A DNA stretch of 28,478 nt, from NCBI GenBank assembly GCA_944363655.1, contig CALVUU010000050.1:1-28478 (forward strand), written 5' to 3'. The notes under the pieces are model-generated. The model saw only the letters and a program-made list of their open reading frames with translations, was not told the DNA's origin and did no database searches. The position numbers and the translations under genes were made by a program. Origin of the DNA: an uncultured Bacilli bacterium. GTDB lineage: Bacteria; Bacillota_I; Bacilli_A; RF39; UBA660. Positions 14,307 through 25,798 of the stretch are shown here, piece after piece. Position 1 is the first letter of the stretch. Every line of letters begins with the position of its first letter.

Positions 14307-16051
14307 CTTCCCAATCCTTCACTTTCTTTATTTTGTAAATCATTATTTAAAATAACTAATTTATTTATTCTTTTAAGTAATCTTTTCTTTTCCGTTTCAC
14401 TTAAATCATAATTATTATTAATTATATTTAGTATTTCTGTTTTTTTCATATCTATTAAATCAGATGAATTATTTTTACTAGCAACCTCTAACTTTTTAAT
14501 AGTATTTAAAATATTTATGTAAGTATTACTTCGCTTTGGTAATATTGCTCCAAGAGAAGTAATACTTAAGCCTCCGATACCAAGGGTAGTAGCTATACTA
14601 CTTAGAGAACTAACCGCGTTAGTAGCAGCAGATGCTTTTGCTGCTGCGCTTACTGCAAACTGGCTTAATTCAGTTCCTCCGAATGTCCATATGCCACTAA
14701 CAGAATCGAATAGGGCTTGAGAATTAGTCATTGTTTGAATCACTGATGCTAATGCATTATTCGCATTATGTAAAGCTGCTTGGTTTGCCCCAGCTAAATG
14801 CCATGTTTGAGCATTATTGATCATTGCTGAACTTAATGTTGCTATTTGCTGTGTTTCTATCATATGAACAATCGCCGGAATTAAATATTGCATGGCAACA
14901 ACTGCAGCAGCAATTAATAATGATATACCAACCACAATTAATATTTTCTTTTTATTCTTATTTAACCAATTACATGCTCTACGCCCAACAACTTTAATTT
15001 TAGGTTCATCTAAATTAAAATCTAATGGAAAAGCCTCAGGTTCTTCTTTAGGTAAAGTATTATTTGCATAATTAGGAGTATCCCCCAAATATGGACCAAT
15101 TTGTTCATCAGGATGTACTGTTCCAAGATATTCATCTTTATTAAAGCTTAATCCCGTATCTTTCTTATTAGTAGTTTTATTATCATCTTCTTTAAAATTA
15201 TTATTTGTTAAAGTTTCCGCACTTGGTTTAAAAATTTTTGAATCCTTATAAGTTTGTTCTTGATTTACTATTGGTTCATTACTTTTTTCTTTATAATTAT
15301 TATGTGTTACATCATTTACTTCACTATTATAAGTAATACCATATCGATTACTTAATTTATCTAACTCAGTTTTAGCCTTTATATTATCTATTGCAAATTT
15401 AATTACATCTTCTCTTGTATCATTTATTATATCTTGTATTTTTTCTAAATTATCGCTTGATATAGCAAGTAATTTATAACTATCTTCAATAGATGCAATA
15501 GTTTTTAATAAATCATTTTTAAAATCTACAACATTTAAATTAGTACTATATTTATTGTATTCACTTTCTAGCTTTATATATTCATCATATGCTTTATTTT
15601 TAGCAGATTTACTAGGTAACTTTTTAACTAATTCAGTAGCCCTATAATTCTTTTCCTCCGGATTTAGACCTTTTTTATCTAATTCATAAATCTCTTTTCT
15701 AATACACATTTCTTCTTCTTTAATTTTTAAATAATCTAATTCTGCTTGTTGTAAACGACGATATTTAGAAAATAAATTTTCTAAATGTTCAAAATTAGTA
15801 TTAAATTTATCTAAATAAGTAGGATCTGATGCATGAGCATATTTATCATAATTTACTATTTCTTTAATTTTATCAAAATTATAAAGTACTTTTTTAGAAA
15901 AATTTCCAATAATATAATTTATATTAGCATTACGTCGTAATTCTATTAATTTTCCAAGTAATTCTGTCTCATCTTTATCATCTTTTCTTAGTTGTTTTGT
16001 AAAATTCCAAGCTCCCTCAATGTTAAAACCAGCATTAGTATAACTATCCAT
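14303..16051 (-). CDS. 582-residue membrane-anchored coiled-coil protein (element cargo)
   Basis: Not recognised. The start ATG 16051 is chosen because GGAG (16063-16060) lies 8 bases upstream; the frame runs open to 16156 without an SD. Residues ~1-230 are charged and helical (for example KYRRLQQAELDYLKIKEEEM), probably coiled coil. Residues ~230-355 are a polar linker rich in Asn, Lys and Pro. A strong membrane segment follows (ILIVVGISLLIAAAVVAMQYL, ~369-390), then an Ala/Ser/Asn-rich region with a second hydrophobic stretch (SIATTLGIGGLSITSLGAIL) and a short charged helical tail. No signal peptide or catalytic motif is visible. It is first in an operon with the DUF1292-like gene. The Ala-rich segment after the membrane helix recalls pore-forming or channel proteins only in composition. 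Confidence 0.75.
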   Translation of the reverse strand: MDSYTNAGFNIEGAWNFTKQLRKDDKDETELLGKLIELRRNANINYIIGNFSKKVLYNFDKIKEIVNYDKYAHASDPTYLDKFNTNFEHLENLFSKYRRLQQAELDYLKIKEEEMCIRKEIYELDKKGLNPEEKNYRATELVKKLPSKSAKNKAYDEYIKLESEYNKYSTNLNVVDFKNDLLKTIASIEDSYKLLAISSDNLEKIQDIINDTREDVIKFAIDNIKAKTELDKLSNRYGITYNSEVNDVTHNNYKEKSNEPIVNQEQTYKDSKIFKPSAETLTNNNFKEDDNKTTNKKDTGLSFNKDEYLGTVHPDEQIGPYLGDTPNYANNTLPKEEPEAFPLDFNLDEPKIKVVGRRACNWLNKNKKKILIVVGISLLIAAAVVAMQYLIPAIVHMIETQQIATLSSAMINNAQTWHLAGANQAALHNANNALASVIQTMTNSQALFDSVSGIWTFGGTELSQFAVSAAAKASAATNAVSSLSSIATTLGIGGLSITSLGAILPKRSNTYINILNTIKKLEVASKNNSSDLIDMKKTEILNIINNNYDLSETEKKRLLKRINKLVILNNDLQNKESEGLGR

Positions 16052-16103
16052 AACATCAACTCCATATCTTAAAATAAGTTTATCATAAAATGTTGTTATA
16101 TGC

Positions 16104-16133
16104 AATATTACATAAAAATGAACCTTCTGGTAT
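16104..16133. other. Right attachment junction (att site)
   Basis: Element arm AATATTACA (16104-16112), 10 bases, CCTTC (16123-16127), then host T-GGTAT (16128-16133). It shares CCTTC-N-GGT with the left junction. Joined ends would form a dyad attP of about 47 bases: arm, 10 bases, 9-base core, 10 bases, arm. Confidence 0.7.
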
Positions 16134-16526
16134 ATTATGTAGTGTAATCGATGCAATAAGCATAATTGATCTTTTAAGACTAGTTTTATTACTAATTTTC
16201 TTTTGATCTTCCCTTTTAGTTAAAAAATCAAATAATTTATCCCCTAAAAACAATAAAATCCCTCCACCTAGAAAACCTAAGGATACAACTAACCAAGGAA
16301 TCATATCTAAAGATATAGCCATTTCAATAGCAGGGGATAGCATAGAAAAAAACGTGGCTGCAATCATTACACCTGCAGCAAAACCTAACATTGCATCTAA
16401 AATATTCTTCTTTACATTTTTAAATAAAAAAACAACTGCTGAACCTAATGATGTTATTGCCCAAGTAAAAATTGTAGCAATTAATGCCTGTATAGGGTAA
16501 CTTAAATTATTAAACCATAAAAACAT
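16128..16526 (-). pseudogene. ZIP-family metal transporter, 5' half (split by the mobile element)
   Basis: The N-terminal 135 residues of the ZIP protein: helices from IQALIATIFTWAITSLGSAVVFLF onward and the first metal motif LHNIPEG (His130, Glu134). GAGG (16539-16536) lies 9 bases before ATG 16526. After the junction the frame runs 12 more element-encoded residues to a stop at 16083, giving a 147-residue truncated product. The second half is at 12251-12661. It is divergent from lon. The cut falls inside the metal-binding HNxPEG motif, so the truncated protein should not transport metal. Confidence 0.9.
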
Positions 16527-16583
16527 TTTTTATAACCTCGCTTCATTTGTAGTTTATGCCATTTAATTTTATTGGTGTTTATC

Positions 16584-16612
16584 TTTACAAAACGCTTTAA
16601 AACAATTATAAT
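16584..16612 (+). promoter_or_regulatory. Promoter of lon
   Basis: -35 TTTACA (16584-16589), 17-base spacer, perfect -10 TATAAT (16607-16612), 25 bases before the start. I saw no CIRCE or CtsR-type operator. Confidence 0.75.
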
Positions 16613-16637
16613 AACTTTTAGTTCGGGAGGCAAAGTT

Positions 16638-18899
16638 ATGTTCAATATACCAGTAATCATTTTAAAAAAGTTAGTTATCCTTCCTAAACAGGAAATAAAA
16701 TTAGAACTTAATAATATAATAAGTGAAAAAACAATCAAAGAAGCAAGTCTAAATTATAAAGGAGAAATACTTGTCATTGCTCCAATTGATGTAAAAGAAG
16801 AAGAACCAAGCGTTGATGATTTACCTAAAGTAGGGGTAATAGCTCGCATTAAAAGTAAGATAGCAACAACTAGTGGTATTCAAGTTAAATTACAAGGAAT
16901 TAAAAGAGTAGCTGTTAATAAATATTATAATTGTAATGATGATATTTTATTTAGTGAAGCAATGATTATTGAAATACCTAAATTAATTGAAGAAGAAAAA
17001 AATGCTATTTTACGTAAATTAATTGATACTTTAAAAGAATATATAAAAACAAGTAATAGCGCATCAAATGATATCTTAGCCTATATAACAAATAGTGATG
17101 ATTTAAATAAAATAACTGATGCTATTACTTCTTATTTACCATTTGATATTACTAAGAAATTAGAATACATGCAAAATATTAATCCTATGAAAAGGGCTAA
17201 ATCTTTAATAAAAGATATGCAAGAAGAAATAAAAATAGCAGAACTTGATGCGGAATTAGATAATAAAGTAGATGAAGAATTAGTAAAAGACCAAAGAAAT
17301 TTTGTTTTAAAAGAAAAAATAAAATTAATAAAAAAAGAACTAGGAGAAGTATCACTACAAGAAGAACAAACTAAAAAATTTCGGGAATTACTAAGTAAAT
17401 CGCGCATAGAAAAAAAGATAAAAGATAAAATTGAACATGAAATAAATAAATTTGAAATGATGAATGAATCAACTCCTGAAATAAGCATTCTTAGAAATTA
17501 TATCGATTATATGCTTAATTTACCATGGAATAAAAGTAGTAAAGAAACTTCTAATTTTAATACCGTTTTAAAATCACTAAATGAATCTCACTATGGTTTA
17601 GAAAATATAAAGACGCGTATTACCGAATATGTAGCAATTAAAAATATTAATAAAGACATTCCTAGTCCCATCATTTGTTTAGTAGGTCCTCCCGGAGTAG
17701 GTAAAACAAGTATTGCTACATCTATTGCTAAAGCCTTAAATAAAAAGTTTTACAAAATAAGTGTCGGTGGCTTAAATGATTCTACTGAATTAATAGGATC
17801 TCGTCGAACCTACCTTGCAGCATCCCCTGGTAAAATTATTCAAGGAATTAATAAATGTGGTACTAACAATCCTGTTATTTTAATCGATGAAGTTGATAAA
17901 ATGGTTAAAGACTATAAGGGAGATCCTGCTAGTACTTTACTTGAAATATTAGATCCTATTCAAAATAAATATTTTACTGATAATTATTTAGAAGAACCAT
18001 TTGATTTAAGTAATGTTTTATTTATTCTTACTGCAAACTCTATTAATGATATTCCAAATCCTTTAATCGATAGAGTTGAAGTAATTGAGTTAAATAGTTA
18101 TACATTGTTTGAAAAAAAAGATATTGCTAAAAAATATTTGTTACCACAGATTTTTAAAGAACATGTTATTATTGATGAAAATATAAAATTTTCTGATGAA
18201 CTTTTATATTTTATAATAAAATCTTACACTCGCGAAGCGGGAGTGAGAGATTTAGAAAGAGTTCTTAGTTCTTTAATTAGAAAAATGGCTATAAATAACA
18301 TAAAAACAATTAATGAAGAAAAAGTAATAAAATTACTAGGTAATCCTAAATATACCGAAGAGTTAGTTAAAGAAAATTCTCCTGGTGTAGTAAGTATGCT
18401 TGCCTACACTAATATGGGAGGTATAGTAACTACCACAGAAGTTATTGAATATAAAGGGACTGGTAATGTAAAAATTACAGGTTGTGTTGGAAAAATAATG
18501 GAAGAAAGTATCGAGGTAATTATATCTTTTATTAAAAGTCATTATAAATATAATTTAAATAATATCGATATTCATTTTCATTTACTTGATGCATCAACCA
18601 AAAAAGATGGACCTTCAGCTGGTGTAAGTATTGCTATGGCTTTAATATCTCTTTTAGAAAAAAAAGAAATAAATCAAGATATTGCTTTTACTGGAGAATT
18701 AACTTTAAATGGAACTGTTTTAAAAATTGGAGGTTTAAAAGAAAAATTAATCGGGGCTTATAATCAAAATATTAAAACCGTCTATATTCCTGAAGGTAAT
18801 ATTAATGATTTAAAAGAAGTACCTAAAGAAATTATTAATAAATTAGAAATAAAAACTATTACTAATTTTGATGAATTATATAAAATATTTTTTAAATAA
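16638..18899 (+). CDS. lon: ATP-dependent protease Lon
   Basis: Degrades misfolded and regulatory proteins in the cytoplasm. 753 residues, close to bacterial LonA length. An N-terminal substrate domain comes first (IPVIILKKLVILPKQEIKLEL), then a long helical linker, then the AAA+ module with Walker A VGPPGVGKTS and Walker B VILIDEVDK. The protease domain has Ser660 in KDGPSAGVSIA and Lys703 in GGLKEKLIGA; the 43-residue Ser-Lys spacing matches the E. coli dyad. ATG 16638 follows GGGAGG (16625-16630) by 7 bases; the frame is open further up to 16572 but that start would precede the promoter. It is monocistronic, with a strong hairpin downstream. Confidence 0.96.
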   Translation: MFNIPVIILKKLVILPKQEIKLELNNIISEKTIKEASLNYKGEILVIAPIDVKEEEPSVDDLPKVGVIARIKSKIATTSGIQVKLQGIKRVAVNKYYNCNDDILFSEAMIIEIPKLIEEEKNAILRKLIDTLKEYIKTSNSASNDILAYITNSDDLNKITDAITSYLPFDITKKLEYMQNINPMKRAKSLIKDMQEEIKIAELDAELDNKVDEELVKDQRNFVLKEKIKLIKKELGEVSLQEEQTKKFRELLSKSRIEKKIKDKIEHEINKFEMMNESTPEISILRNYIDYMLNLPWNKSSKETSNFNTVLKSLNESHYGLENIKTRITEYVAIKNINKDIPSPIICLVGPPGVGKTSIATSIAKALNKKFYKISVGGLNDSTELIGSRRTYLAASPGKIIQGINKCGTNNPVILIDEVDKMVKDYKGDPASTLLEILDPIQNKYFTDNYLEEPFDLSNVLFILTANSINDIPNPLIDRVEVIELNSYTLFEKKDIAKKYLLPQIFKEHVIIDENIKFSDELLYFIIKSYTREAGVRDLERVLSSLIRKMAINNIKTINEEKVIKLLGNPKYTEELVKENSPGVVSMLAYTNMGGIVTTTEVIEYKGTGNVKITGCVGKIMEESIEVIISFIKSHYKYNLNNIDIHFHLLDASTKKDGPSAGVSIAMALISLLEKKEINQDIAFTGELTLNGTVLKIGGLKEKLIGAYNQNIKTVYIPEGNINDLKEVPKEIINKLEIKTITNFDELYKIFFK

Positions 18900-18930
18900 A
18901 ACGTCAAATAAATGTAAATAAAAATACATA

Positions 18931-18984
18931 AAATAGTTATTTTGCTAAATACTAATTTAGTAAATAACTATTTATTTTTGTTTT
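18931..18984 (+). terminator. Terminator of lon
   Basis: AAATAGTTATTT (18931-18942) pairs with AAATAACTATTT (18962-18973). After a small internal loop, CTAAAT (18945-18950) pairs with ATTTAG (18955-18960) with loop ACTA. A T-rich tract follows. Confidence 0.8.
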
Positions 18985-19003
18985 AATCTAGATTTTATTT
19001 TAT

Positions 19004-19012
19004 TGTTATAAT
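19004..19012 (+). promoter_or_regulatory. Extended -10 promoter of pflB
   Basis: TGT-TATAAT with no good -35 at the usual distance; 31 bases before the start codon. Confidence 0.55.
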
Positions 19013-19043
19013 ATAATAAAAATACACGAAAGAAGGTAGTAAT

Positions 19044-21263
19044 ATGGATTATTGGAAAAATTTTAAAAAAGGTACTTGGAATGAAGAAATTAATGTAGAA
19101 GAATTTATTAAACTTAATTATTCTGAGTATAATGGTGATGAATCTTTCTTAGTTGGTCCAACAAATAAAACAAAGAAAGTATGGAGTAAATGTGAAGATT
19201 TACTTAAAGAAGAATTAAAAAAGCATGTTTTAGATATCGATGTCGATCATGTTTCTGGTATCAACAATTATGAAGCCGGTTATATTGATAAGGATAATGA
19301 AGTGATTGTAGGTCTGCAAACAGATGCTCCTCTTAAAAGGATAGTTAATCCTTATGGGGGAATTCGTATGGTTTATCAAGAGCTTGATGCGTATGGTTAT
19401 AAGTTAAATTCCGAAATTGATAAGTATTTTAATGCTTATAGAAAAACACATAATCAAGGAGTATTTGACGCTTATACAACAGAAATTAAAAAAGCAAGAC
19501 ATGTAGGGTTACTTACTGGATTACCTGATGCTTATGGAAGAGGTCGCATTATCGGAGATTACCGGAGAGTTGCCTTGTATGGTATTGACTTTTTAATAGA
19601 AAAGAAACGCCAAGATTTTGAACGTCTTACTGGTGAAATGTCTGATGAATTAATTAGGCTCAGAGAAGACGTTTCAATGCAAATAAAAGCCTTAGAAGAA
19701 ATGAAAAGTATGGCTTTAAAATATGGTTTTGATATAAGTAAACCTGCCAAGAATGCTTTTGAAGCAATTGAATGGACCTACTTAGCGTACCTTGCTGCTG
19801 TTAAAGAAAATAATGGAGCAGCAATGAGTTTAGGTAGAGTTGATGCTTTCTTTGATATTTATATTAAAAGAGATATGGATGCTGGTGTGTTAACTGAAGA
19901 CGAGGCACAAGAATTAATTGATCAATTTGTTATTAAACTTCGTTTAGTTAGACACTTGCGTACTCCTGAATACGATGAATTATTCTCAGGAGACCCAACT
20001 TGGGTAACATGTTCTATCGGGGGAGTTAATGATTCTAAATCATTTGTTACGAAAACAAGTTATCGGATTATTCATACGCTTACTAATTTAGATCCAGCCC
20101 CAGAACCTAATATGACTATTTTATGGAGTGAAAAATTACCAGTTAATTTCAAAAAATATTGTTCTCGTATGAGTATTAAAACAGATGCTATTCAGTATGA
20201 AAATGATGATATAATGCGTCCTATTTATGGTGAAGATTATGCAATTGCTTGTTGTGTATCAGCAATGCGTGTTGGTAAAGATATGCAATTTTTTGGAGCT
20301 CGTTCAAACCTAGCTAAAGCCCTACTTTATGCTATTAATGGTGGGATTGATGAAATAAAGGGTGATAAAGTTTTAGATGTTCCTGCCATAACTGATGAAG
20401 TACTTGATTATGAAATCGTTAAAAAAGCATACTTTAAAGTACTTGAAGAAGTAGCCCGTATTTATGCTGGGGCTATGAATATCATTCATTATATGCATGA
20501 TAAGTATGCGTATGAAGCAGGTCAAATGGCGTTACATGACACTAATGTAAGAAGATTAATGGCTTATGGTGTTGCAGGACTTTCTGTTGTTGCAGATAGT
20601 CTATCAGCAATAAAATACGCCAAAGTAAAACCAATTCGTAATGCAGATGGTATAGCAATTGATTTTGAAATAGATGGAGAATTTCCAAAATATGGTAATG
20701 ATGATGATCGTGTAGATTCTATTGCAGGGGAAGTAGTTCAAAAATTTTATGATGAACTTTGTAAACATAAACCATATCGAAATGCGGTTGTTACGTTATC
20801 GGTTTTAACAATTACCTCAAACGTGGTGTATGGCATAAAAACGGGAGCTACTCCTGATGGACGTAAGGCTGGTATAGCATTTGCACCTGGTGCTAATCCA
20901 ATGCATGGTAGAGATGCCAGTGGTGCTCTTGCTTCCTTAAATTCTGTTGCTAAAATTAAGTATAAAGATTGTTGCCAAGATGGTATATCTAATACTTTCT
21001 CAATTGTTCCAGCAACGCTTGGTAAGTCTGAAGAAGAAAGAGTAGAAAACTTAGTTAATGTATTAGATGGTTATTTTTCTCAAGGAGCACATCACTTAAA
21101 TGTTAATGTGTTAAATAGAGAAACTTTAATTGATGCCATGAATAACCCAGATAAATATCCACTTCTAACAATTAGAGTATCAGGTTATGCTGTTAGATTT
21201 AATCGTTTAACTAGAAAACAACAAGAAGAAGTAATATCTAGGACATTCCATGAAAAATTATAA
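19044..21263 (+). CDS. pflB: Formate C-acetyltransferase (pyruvate formate-lyase)
   Basis: A glycyl-radical enzyme that turns pyruvate and CoA into acetyl-CoA and formate under anaerobic conditions. 739 residues, near the usual ~750. The adjacent catalytic cysteines are Cys403-Cys404 in [11 protein letters not shown], and the radical site is Gly714 in [13 protein letters not shown], 26 residues from the end, as expected. [17 protein letters not shown] is also typical. An AAGAAGG SD precedes the ATG. The activase gene overlaps its 3' end by 14 bases, so the two form an operon. Together with ppdK this gives a route from PEP to acetyl-CoA and formate, evidence of a fermentative anaerobe. Confidence 0.98.
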   Translation: MDYWKNFKKGTWNEEINVEEFIKLNYSEYNGDESFLVGPTNKTKKVWSKCEDLLKEELKKHVLDIDVDHVSGINNYEAGYIDKDNEVIVGLQTDAPLKRIVNPYGGIRMVYQELDAYGYKLNSEIDKYFNAYRKTHNQGVFDAYTTEIKKARHVGLLTGLPDAYGRGRIIGDYRRVALYGIDFLIEKKRQDFERLTGEMSDELIRLREDVSMQIKALEEMKSMALKYGFDISKPAKNAFEAIEWTYLAYLAAVKENNGAAMSLGRVDAFFDIYIKRDMDAGVLTEDEAQELIDQFVIKLRLVRHLRTPEYDELFSGDPTWVTCSIGGVNDSKSFVTKTSYRIIHTLTNLDPAPEPNMTILWSEKLPVNFKKYCSRMSIKTDAIQYENDDIMRPIYGEDYAIACCVSAMRVGKDMQFFGARSNLAKALLYAINGGIDEIKGDKVLDVPAITDEVLDYEIVKKAYFKVLEEVARIYAGAMNIIHYMHDKYAYEAGQMALHDTNVRRLMAYGVAGLSVVADSLSAIKYAKVKPIRNADGIAIDFEIDGEFPKYGNDDDRVDSIAGEVVQKFYDELCKHKPYRNAVVTLSVLTITSNVVYGIKTGATPDGRKAGIAFAPGANPMHGRDASGALASLNSVAKIKYKDCCQDGISNTFSIVPATLGKSEEERVENLVNVLDGYFSQGAHHLNVNVLNRETLIDAMNNPDKYPLLTIRVSGYAVRFNRLTRKQQEEVISRTFHEKL

Positions 21264-21981
21264 AAATTTGACTGCTAGCATAAATTCTATTGAATCATTT
21301 GGTCTTGTTGATGGACCAGGTATTAGGGTAGTAATATTTTTTAATGGTTGTTCTCTTCGTTGTAAGTTTTGTCATAATCCTGAAATGTTTAATATGCAAA
21401 AACCCAATATAACAGTTGAAGAACTAGTAACCAAAATTAAAAGATTTAAACCATATTTTAAAGGTAATGGAGGAGTAACATATTCTGGGGGAGAACCTTT
21501 ATTACAAATAGATTTTTTAATTGAACTATCCAAAGCCTTAAAAGAAGAGGATATTCATATTGCTTTAGATACTGCTGGAGTTGGAATAGGCAAGTATGAA
21601 GAAATTCTAGATTTAGTTGACTTAGTAATACTTGATATTAAGCATTTAACTCCGAACGGATATGAAAATTTAGTAAGTCATAAAATGAATGAGTTTTTGA
21701 ATTTTGTCGAAATATTAAAAAAACACAATAAAGATTTATGGATTAGACAAGTAATAGTTCCAGGTATACATGATAATCAAGAATATATGGAAATGTTAGT
21801 TACTTATTTAAAAACACTACCCAATATTAAAAGAATAGAATTTTTACCATTTCATAAAATGGGGGATGAAAAATATGAAAAACTAGGGTTGCCTAATCCA
21901 CTTAAAAATACTTCAGAAATGGATGGAGATAAATGTCGAAGTTTATATGATAAATATATAAAACCAAACTTTGAAATATAA
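21250..21981 (+). CDS. pflA: Pyruvate formate-lyase activating enzyme (radical SAM)
   Basis: Uses a [4Fe-4S] cluster and S-adenosylmethionine to place the glycyl radical on PflB. 243 residues, normal for the family. The cluster motif C-x3-C-x2-C is Cys34, Cys38 and Cys41 in [20 protein letters not shown] is the SAM-contacting GGE motif, and DTAGVG and LDIKHL follow as usual. ATG 21250 lies inside the end of pflB with a weak TAGGA upstream; coupling with pflB is likely. A hairpin terminator overlaps its stop codon. Confidence 0.96.
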   Translation: MKNYKNLTASINSIESFGLVDGPGIRVVIFFNGCSLRCKFCHNPEMFNMQKPNITVEELVTKIKRFKPYFKGNGGVTYSGGEPLLQIDFLIELSKALKEEDIHIALDTAGVGIGKYEEILDLVDLVILDIKHLTPNGYENLVSHKMNEFLNFVEILKKHNKDLWIRQVIVPGIHDNQEYMEMLVTYLKTLPNIKRIEFLPFHKMGDEKYEKLGLPNPLKNTSEMDGDKCRSLYDKYIKPNFEI

Positions 21982-21991
21982 GTTTGGTTTT
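21960..21991 (+). terminator. Terminator of pflB-pflA
   Basis: AAAACCAAACTT (21960-21971) pairs perfectly with AAGTTTGGTTTT (21980-21991), 8-base loop. The stem includes the pflA stop. It may also work on the minus strand for the gene at 22003. Confidence 0.8.
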
Positions 21992-22002
21992 ATGTTTCTA
22001 TT

Positions 22003-22383
22003 CTAAAATAAAAATGGTAATACTAAAAGGATTATTCCTAGTATAATATTTATTTTAGAAAAATAGATTTCTAGGGGAGTTACAGAGTCTTTAGGATTTT
22101 TAGGATTAATATAAATCTTAAAAATCTTTTTTATCTCGGGATTAAATCCCGGTATTTTAAATCTTGATTTATCAGCAGTACTATATTCTTCCTTATTATA
22201 AATATATTTATAGTAATAATATCTAATATTTTTTTGATATGTTGTCCTTAGTGTAGTATCAGTGCATGTAGCAACACTTTCTTCCATATTTTTAATTTTT
22301 CTTTTAAATTTAATATATTTATAAATTAAAATTACTGCAAGAGAGTAACAAATAACAAAAATAATTGTTTGATCTTGGTTCAT
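22003..22383 (-). CDS. Small two-helix membrane protein, DUF3592-like
   Basis: 126 residues with one hydrophobic helix at each end (TIIFVICYSLAVILIYKYI and INIILGIILLVLPFLF) and a middle soluble part whose IYINPKNPKDSVTPLE resembles the yYNPkNP motif of DUF3592 membrane proteins. Function is unknown. GGTGAT lies just before the ATG. It points away from tgt and toward the pfl terminator, with no co-directional neighbour. Confidence 0.65.
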   Translation of the reverse strand: MNQDQTIIFVICYSLAVILIYKYIKFKRKIKNMEESVATCTDTTLRTTYQKNIRYYYYKYIYNKEEYSTADKSRFKIPGFNPEIKKIFKIYINPKNPKDSVTPLEIYFSKINIILGIILLVLPFLF

Positions 22384-22410
22384 ATAATCACCACTTTAAA
22401 ATTAACATGA

Positions 22411-24380
<1,970 letters not shown>

Positions 24381-24388
<8 letters not shown>

Positions 24389-24686
24389 AATATGCATTAC
24401 AGCAACTGTTATAATTATAGTTTCTTTAGTAATTGGAGTAACTACTTACAAAGTATTAGATGAACACAACGATAAACTTATAAAAGTAGAAGAAAAATAT
24501 ATAATTGAAACGGCAAAAAATTGTTTAAATGAAAAAAAGTGTTCAGGTTCAAAAATAACTTTACAAACACTTTATGATTTAGATTACTTAAATGTTGAGG
24601 CAAATCCAGTAACTAAAGAATATTATAATCCCAATTCATATGTTGAAATAAATGATGCTAATTACACATTTATTGTTGTTGATTAG
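24381..24686 (+). CDS. Small single-pass protein with pilin-like layout
   Basis: 101 residues. An N-terminal hydrophobic helix (ICITATVIIIVSLVIGVTTY) leads into a long helix, then a small domain with two Cys (AKNCLNEKKCSGSK) and TLYDLDYLNVEANPVTKEYYN. That domain looks like the globular part of minor pilins, but the G-F-T-L-x-E cleavage motif is absent, so it should stay membrane-anchored. AAGGAG (24368-24373) is 7 bases before ATG 24381. It is last in the tgt operon, and its 3' end overlaps a convergent gene by 17 bases. Confidence 0.65.
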
Positions 24687-25035
24687 CATCTTTTTTATTT
24701 ATTCCCATCATACCACCAGTAGTACCTGCTAGAATTAAAATTATATAGTAAATGATAGTAGTTATGTTAAAAAAGTTTTTAGCAGTAAACAAATTAATTA
24801 TTATTAACACTAAAATAAACAAACTAGACATTTTAAGTCCTGCAATATATCCTTTACTATTTACTTTTTTACCATTTTTAAATCCTAATATGAAAAATGC
24901 TAATAAGTTAAACATAAATATGATTAAATTAGTAATACTAGAATTAACTCCAATTAAATTAAGAAGACTACATATAAATGTAACAAGTATAATAAATATG
25001 GCATAATAACCTAAAGTTTTAAGTAAATATTTCAT
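24670..25035 (-). CDS. Four-helix membrane protein, TIGR04086/YrzE-like
   Basis: 121 residues with four hydrophobic helices. NGKKVNSKGYIAGLKMSSLFILV and the final TGGMMGINKK match the TIGR04086 pattern of Firmicutes (YrzE type), whose function is unknown. In Bacillus the family member lies near tgt and yajC; here it is close to tgt but on the opposite strand. GGTGA is just upstream of the ATG. Its 3' end overlaps the pilin-like gene by 17 bases. Confidence 0.75.
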   Translation of the reverse strand: MKYLLKTLGYYAIFIILVTFICSLLNLIGVNSSITNLIIFMFNLLAFFILGFKNGKKVNSKGYIAGLKMSSLFILVLIIINLFTAKNFFNITTIIYYIILILAGTTGGMMGINKKDANQQQ

Positions 25036-25106
25036 AACGTCACCTAATAAACTTTATTCATTGATTAAAATATTATGAATATTACCATAATATAAGTGGT
25101 GATATC

Positions 25107-25754
25107 ATGGAACTTTTTACCGTTTTATTTAGAACAATATTTTTTTATTTCTTTGTCTTACTTGCTTATCGTATCATGGGAAAAAGAGAAATAGGACAAC
25201 TTGGAGTAATCGATTTAATTGTTTCTATTCTTATTGCAGAATTAGTAGCAATATCTATTGAGGAAACAGAAAATCCCATATATCTTACAATTGTTCCCAT
25301 AGCTATGTTAGTTATCTTAGAAGTTGTGTTTGCTTTTATTTCTATTAAATCACGAAGATTTAGAACTATATTTGATGGTAAACCATCTTTAATTATTTGT
25401 AATGGTAAAATAAATTATAAAGAAATGGTTAAACAAAGATATTCTTTAGATGATCTTTTAATTAGTTTAAGAGTACAAGGAATAAAAGATTTAGAAACAA
25501 TAGAATATGCATTCTTAGAACCAAATGGAGAATTATCTGTATTTAAATATAATATTTTCAAAATAAAAAGTAATTATCCTATGGCTTTAATTTTAGATGG
25601 TTTTGTTCAAAAAGAAGCTTTAAAACACATAAAGAAAACAGAAGATTGGTTAATGGACGAACTTGCTAATAAAAATCTAACACCTAAAGATATTTTTTAT
25701 GCTTTTTATAAAAAAAATAAAATATTTATTATAAAGAAAACTGAAGTAAAGTAA
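25107..25754 (+). CDS. DUF421/YetF-family membrane protein
   Basis: 215 residues. Three N-terminal membrane helices carry YRIMGKREIGQLGVIDLIVSILIAELV, the hallmark DUF421 motif. The cytoplasmic domain that follows has KPSLIICNGKINYKEM, YSLDDLLISLRVQGI and the EYAFLEPNGELSVF strand-turn-strand. In spore formers such proteins affect the membrane and germinants; here the role is unknown. GGTGATAT precedes the ATG. It stands alone and converges on the gene at 25799; no clear terminator is visible between them. Confidence 0.9.
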   Translation: MELFTVLFRTIFFYFFVLLAYRIMGKREIGQLGVIDLIVSILIAELVAISIEETENPIYLTIVPIAMLVILEVVFAFISIKSRRFRTIFDGKPSLIICNGKINYKEMVKQRYSLDDLLISLRVQGIKDLETIEYAFLEPNGELSVFKYNIFKIKSNYPMALILDGFVQKEALKHIKKTEDWLMDELANKNLTPKDIFYAFYKKNKIFIIKKTEVK

Positions 25755-25798
25755 TTTTATAGAAAAAACTTCTCTTACTTTTTAATTAAAATATATTA

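Larger units (their letters stand above)
12662..16127 (-). mobile_element. 3.47-kb serine-recombinase integrative element inserted in a ZIP gene
   Basis: The boundaries come from the split ZIP frame: host sequence is continuous if bases 12662-16127 are removed. All element genes point the same way as ZIP: a 582-residue membrane protein, a DUF1292-like small protein, a 29-residue leader ORF and the recombinase at the left end, whose stop is 5 bases inside the junction. There are no genes for conjugation, replication, capsid or known resistance. The inward-reading ends share TGTAATATT (12676-12684 and, inverted, 16104-16112), each 10 bases from the core. Precise excision would restore ZIP, so the insertion could act as a reversible switch. 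Confidence 0.85.

Noticed and set aside
16502..16738. Minus-strand open frame upstream of lon
   Set aside because: It overlaps the lon promoter and the first lon codons, has no SD, and is a shadow frame.
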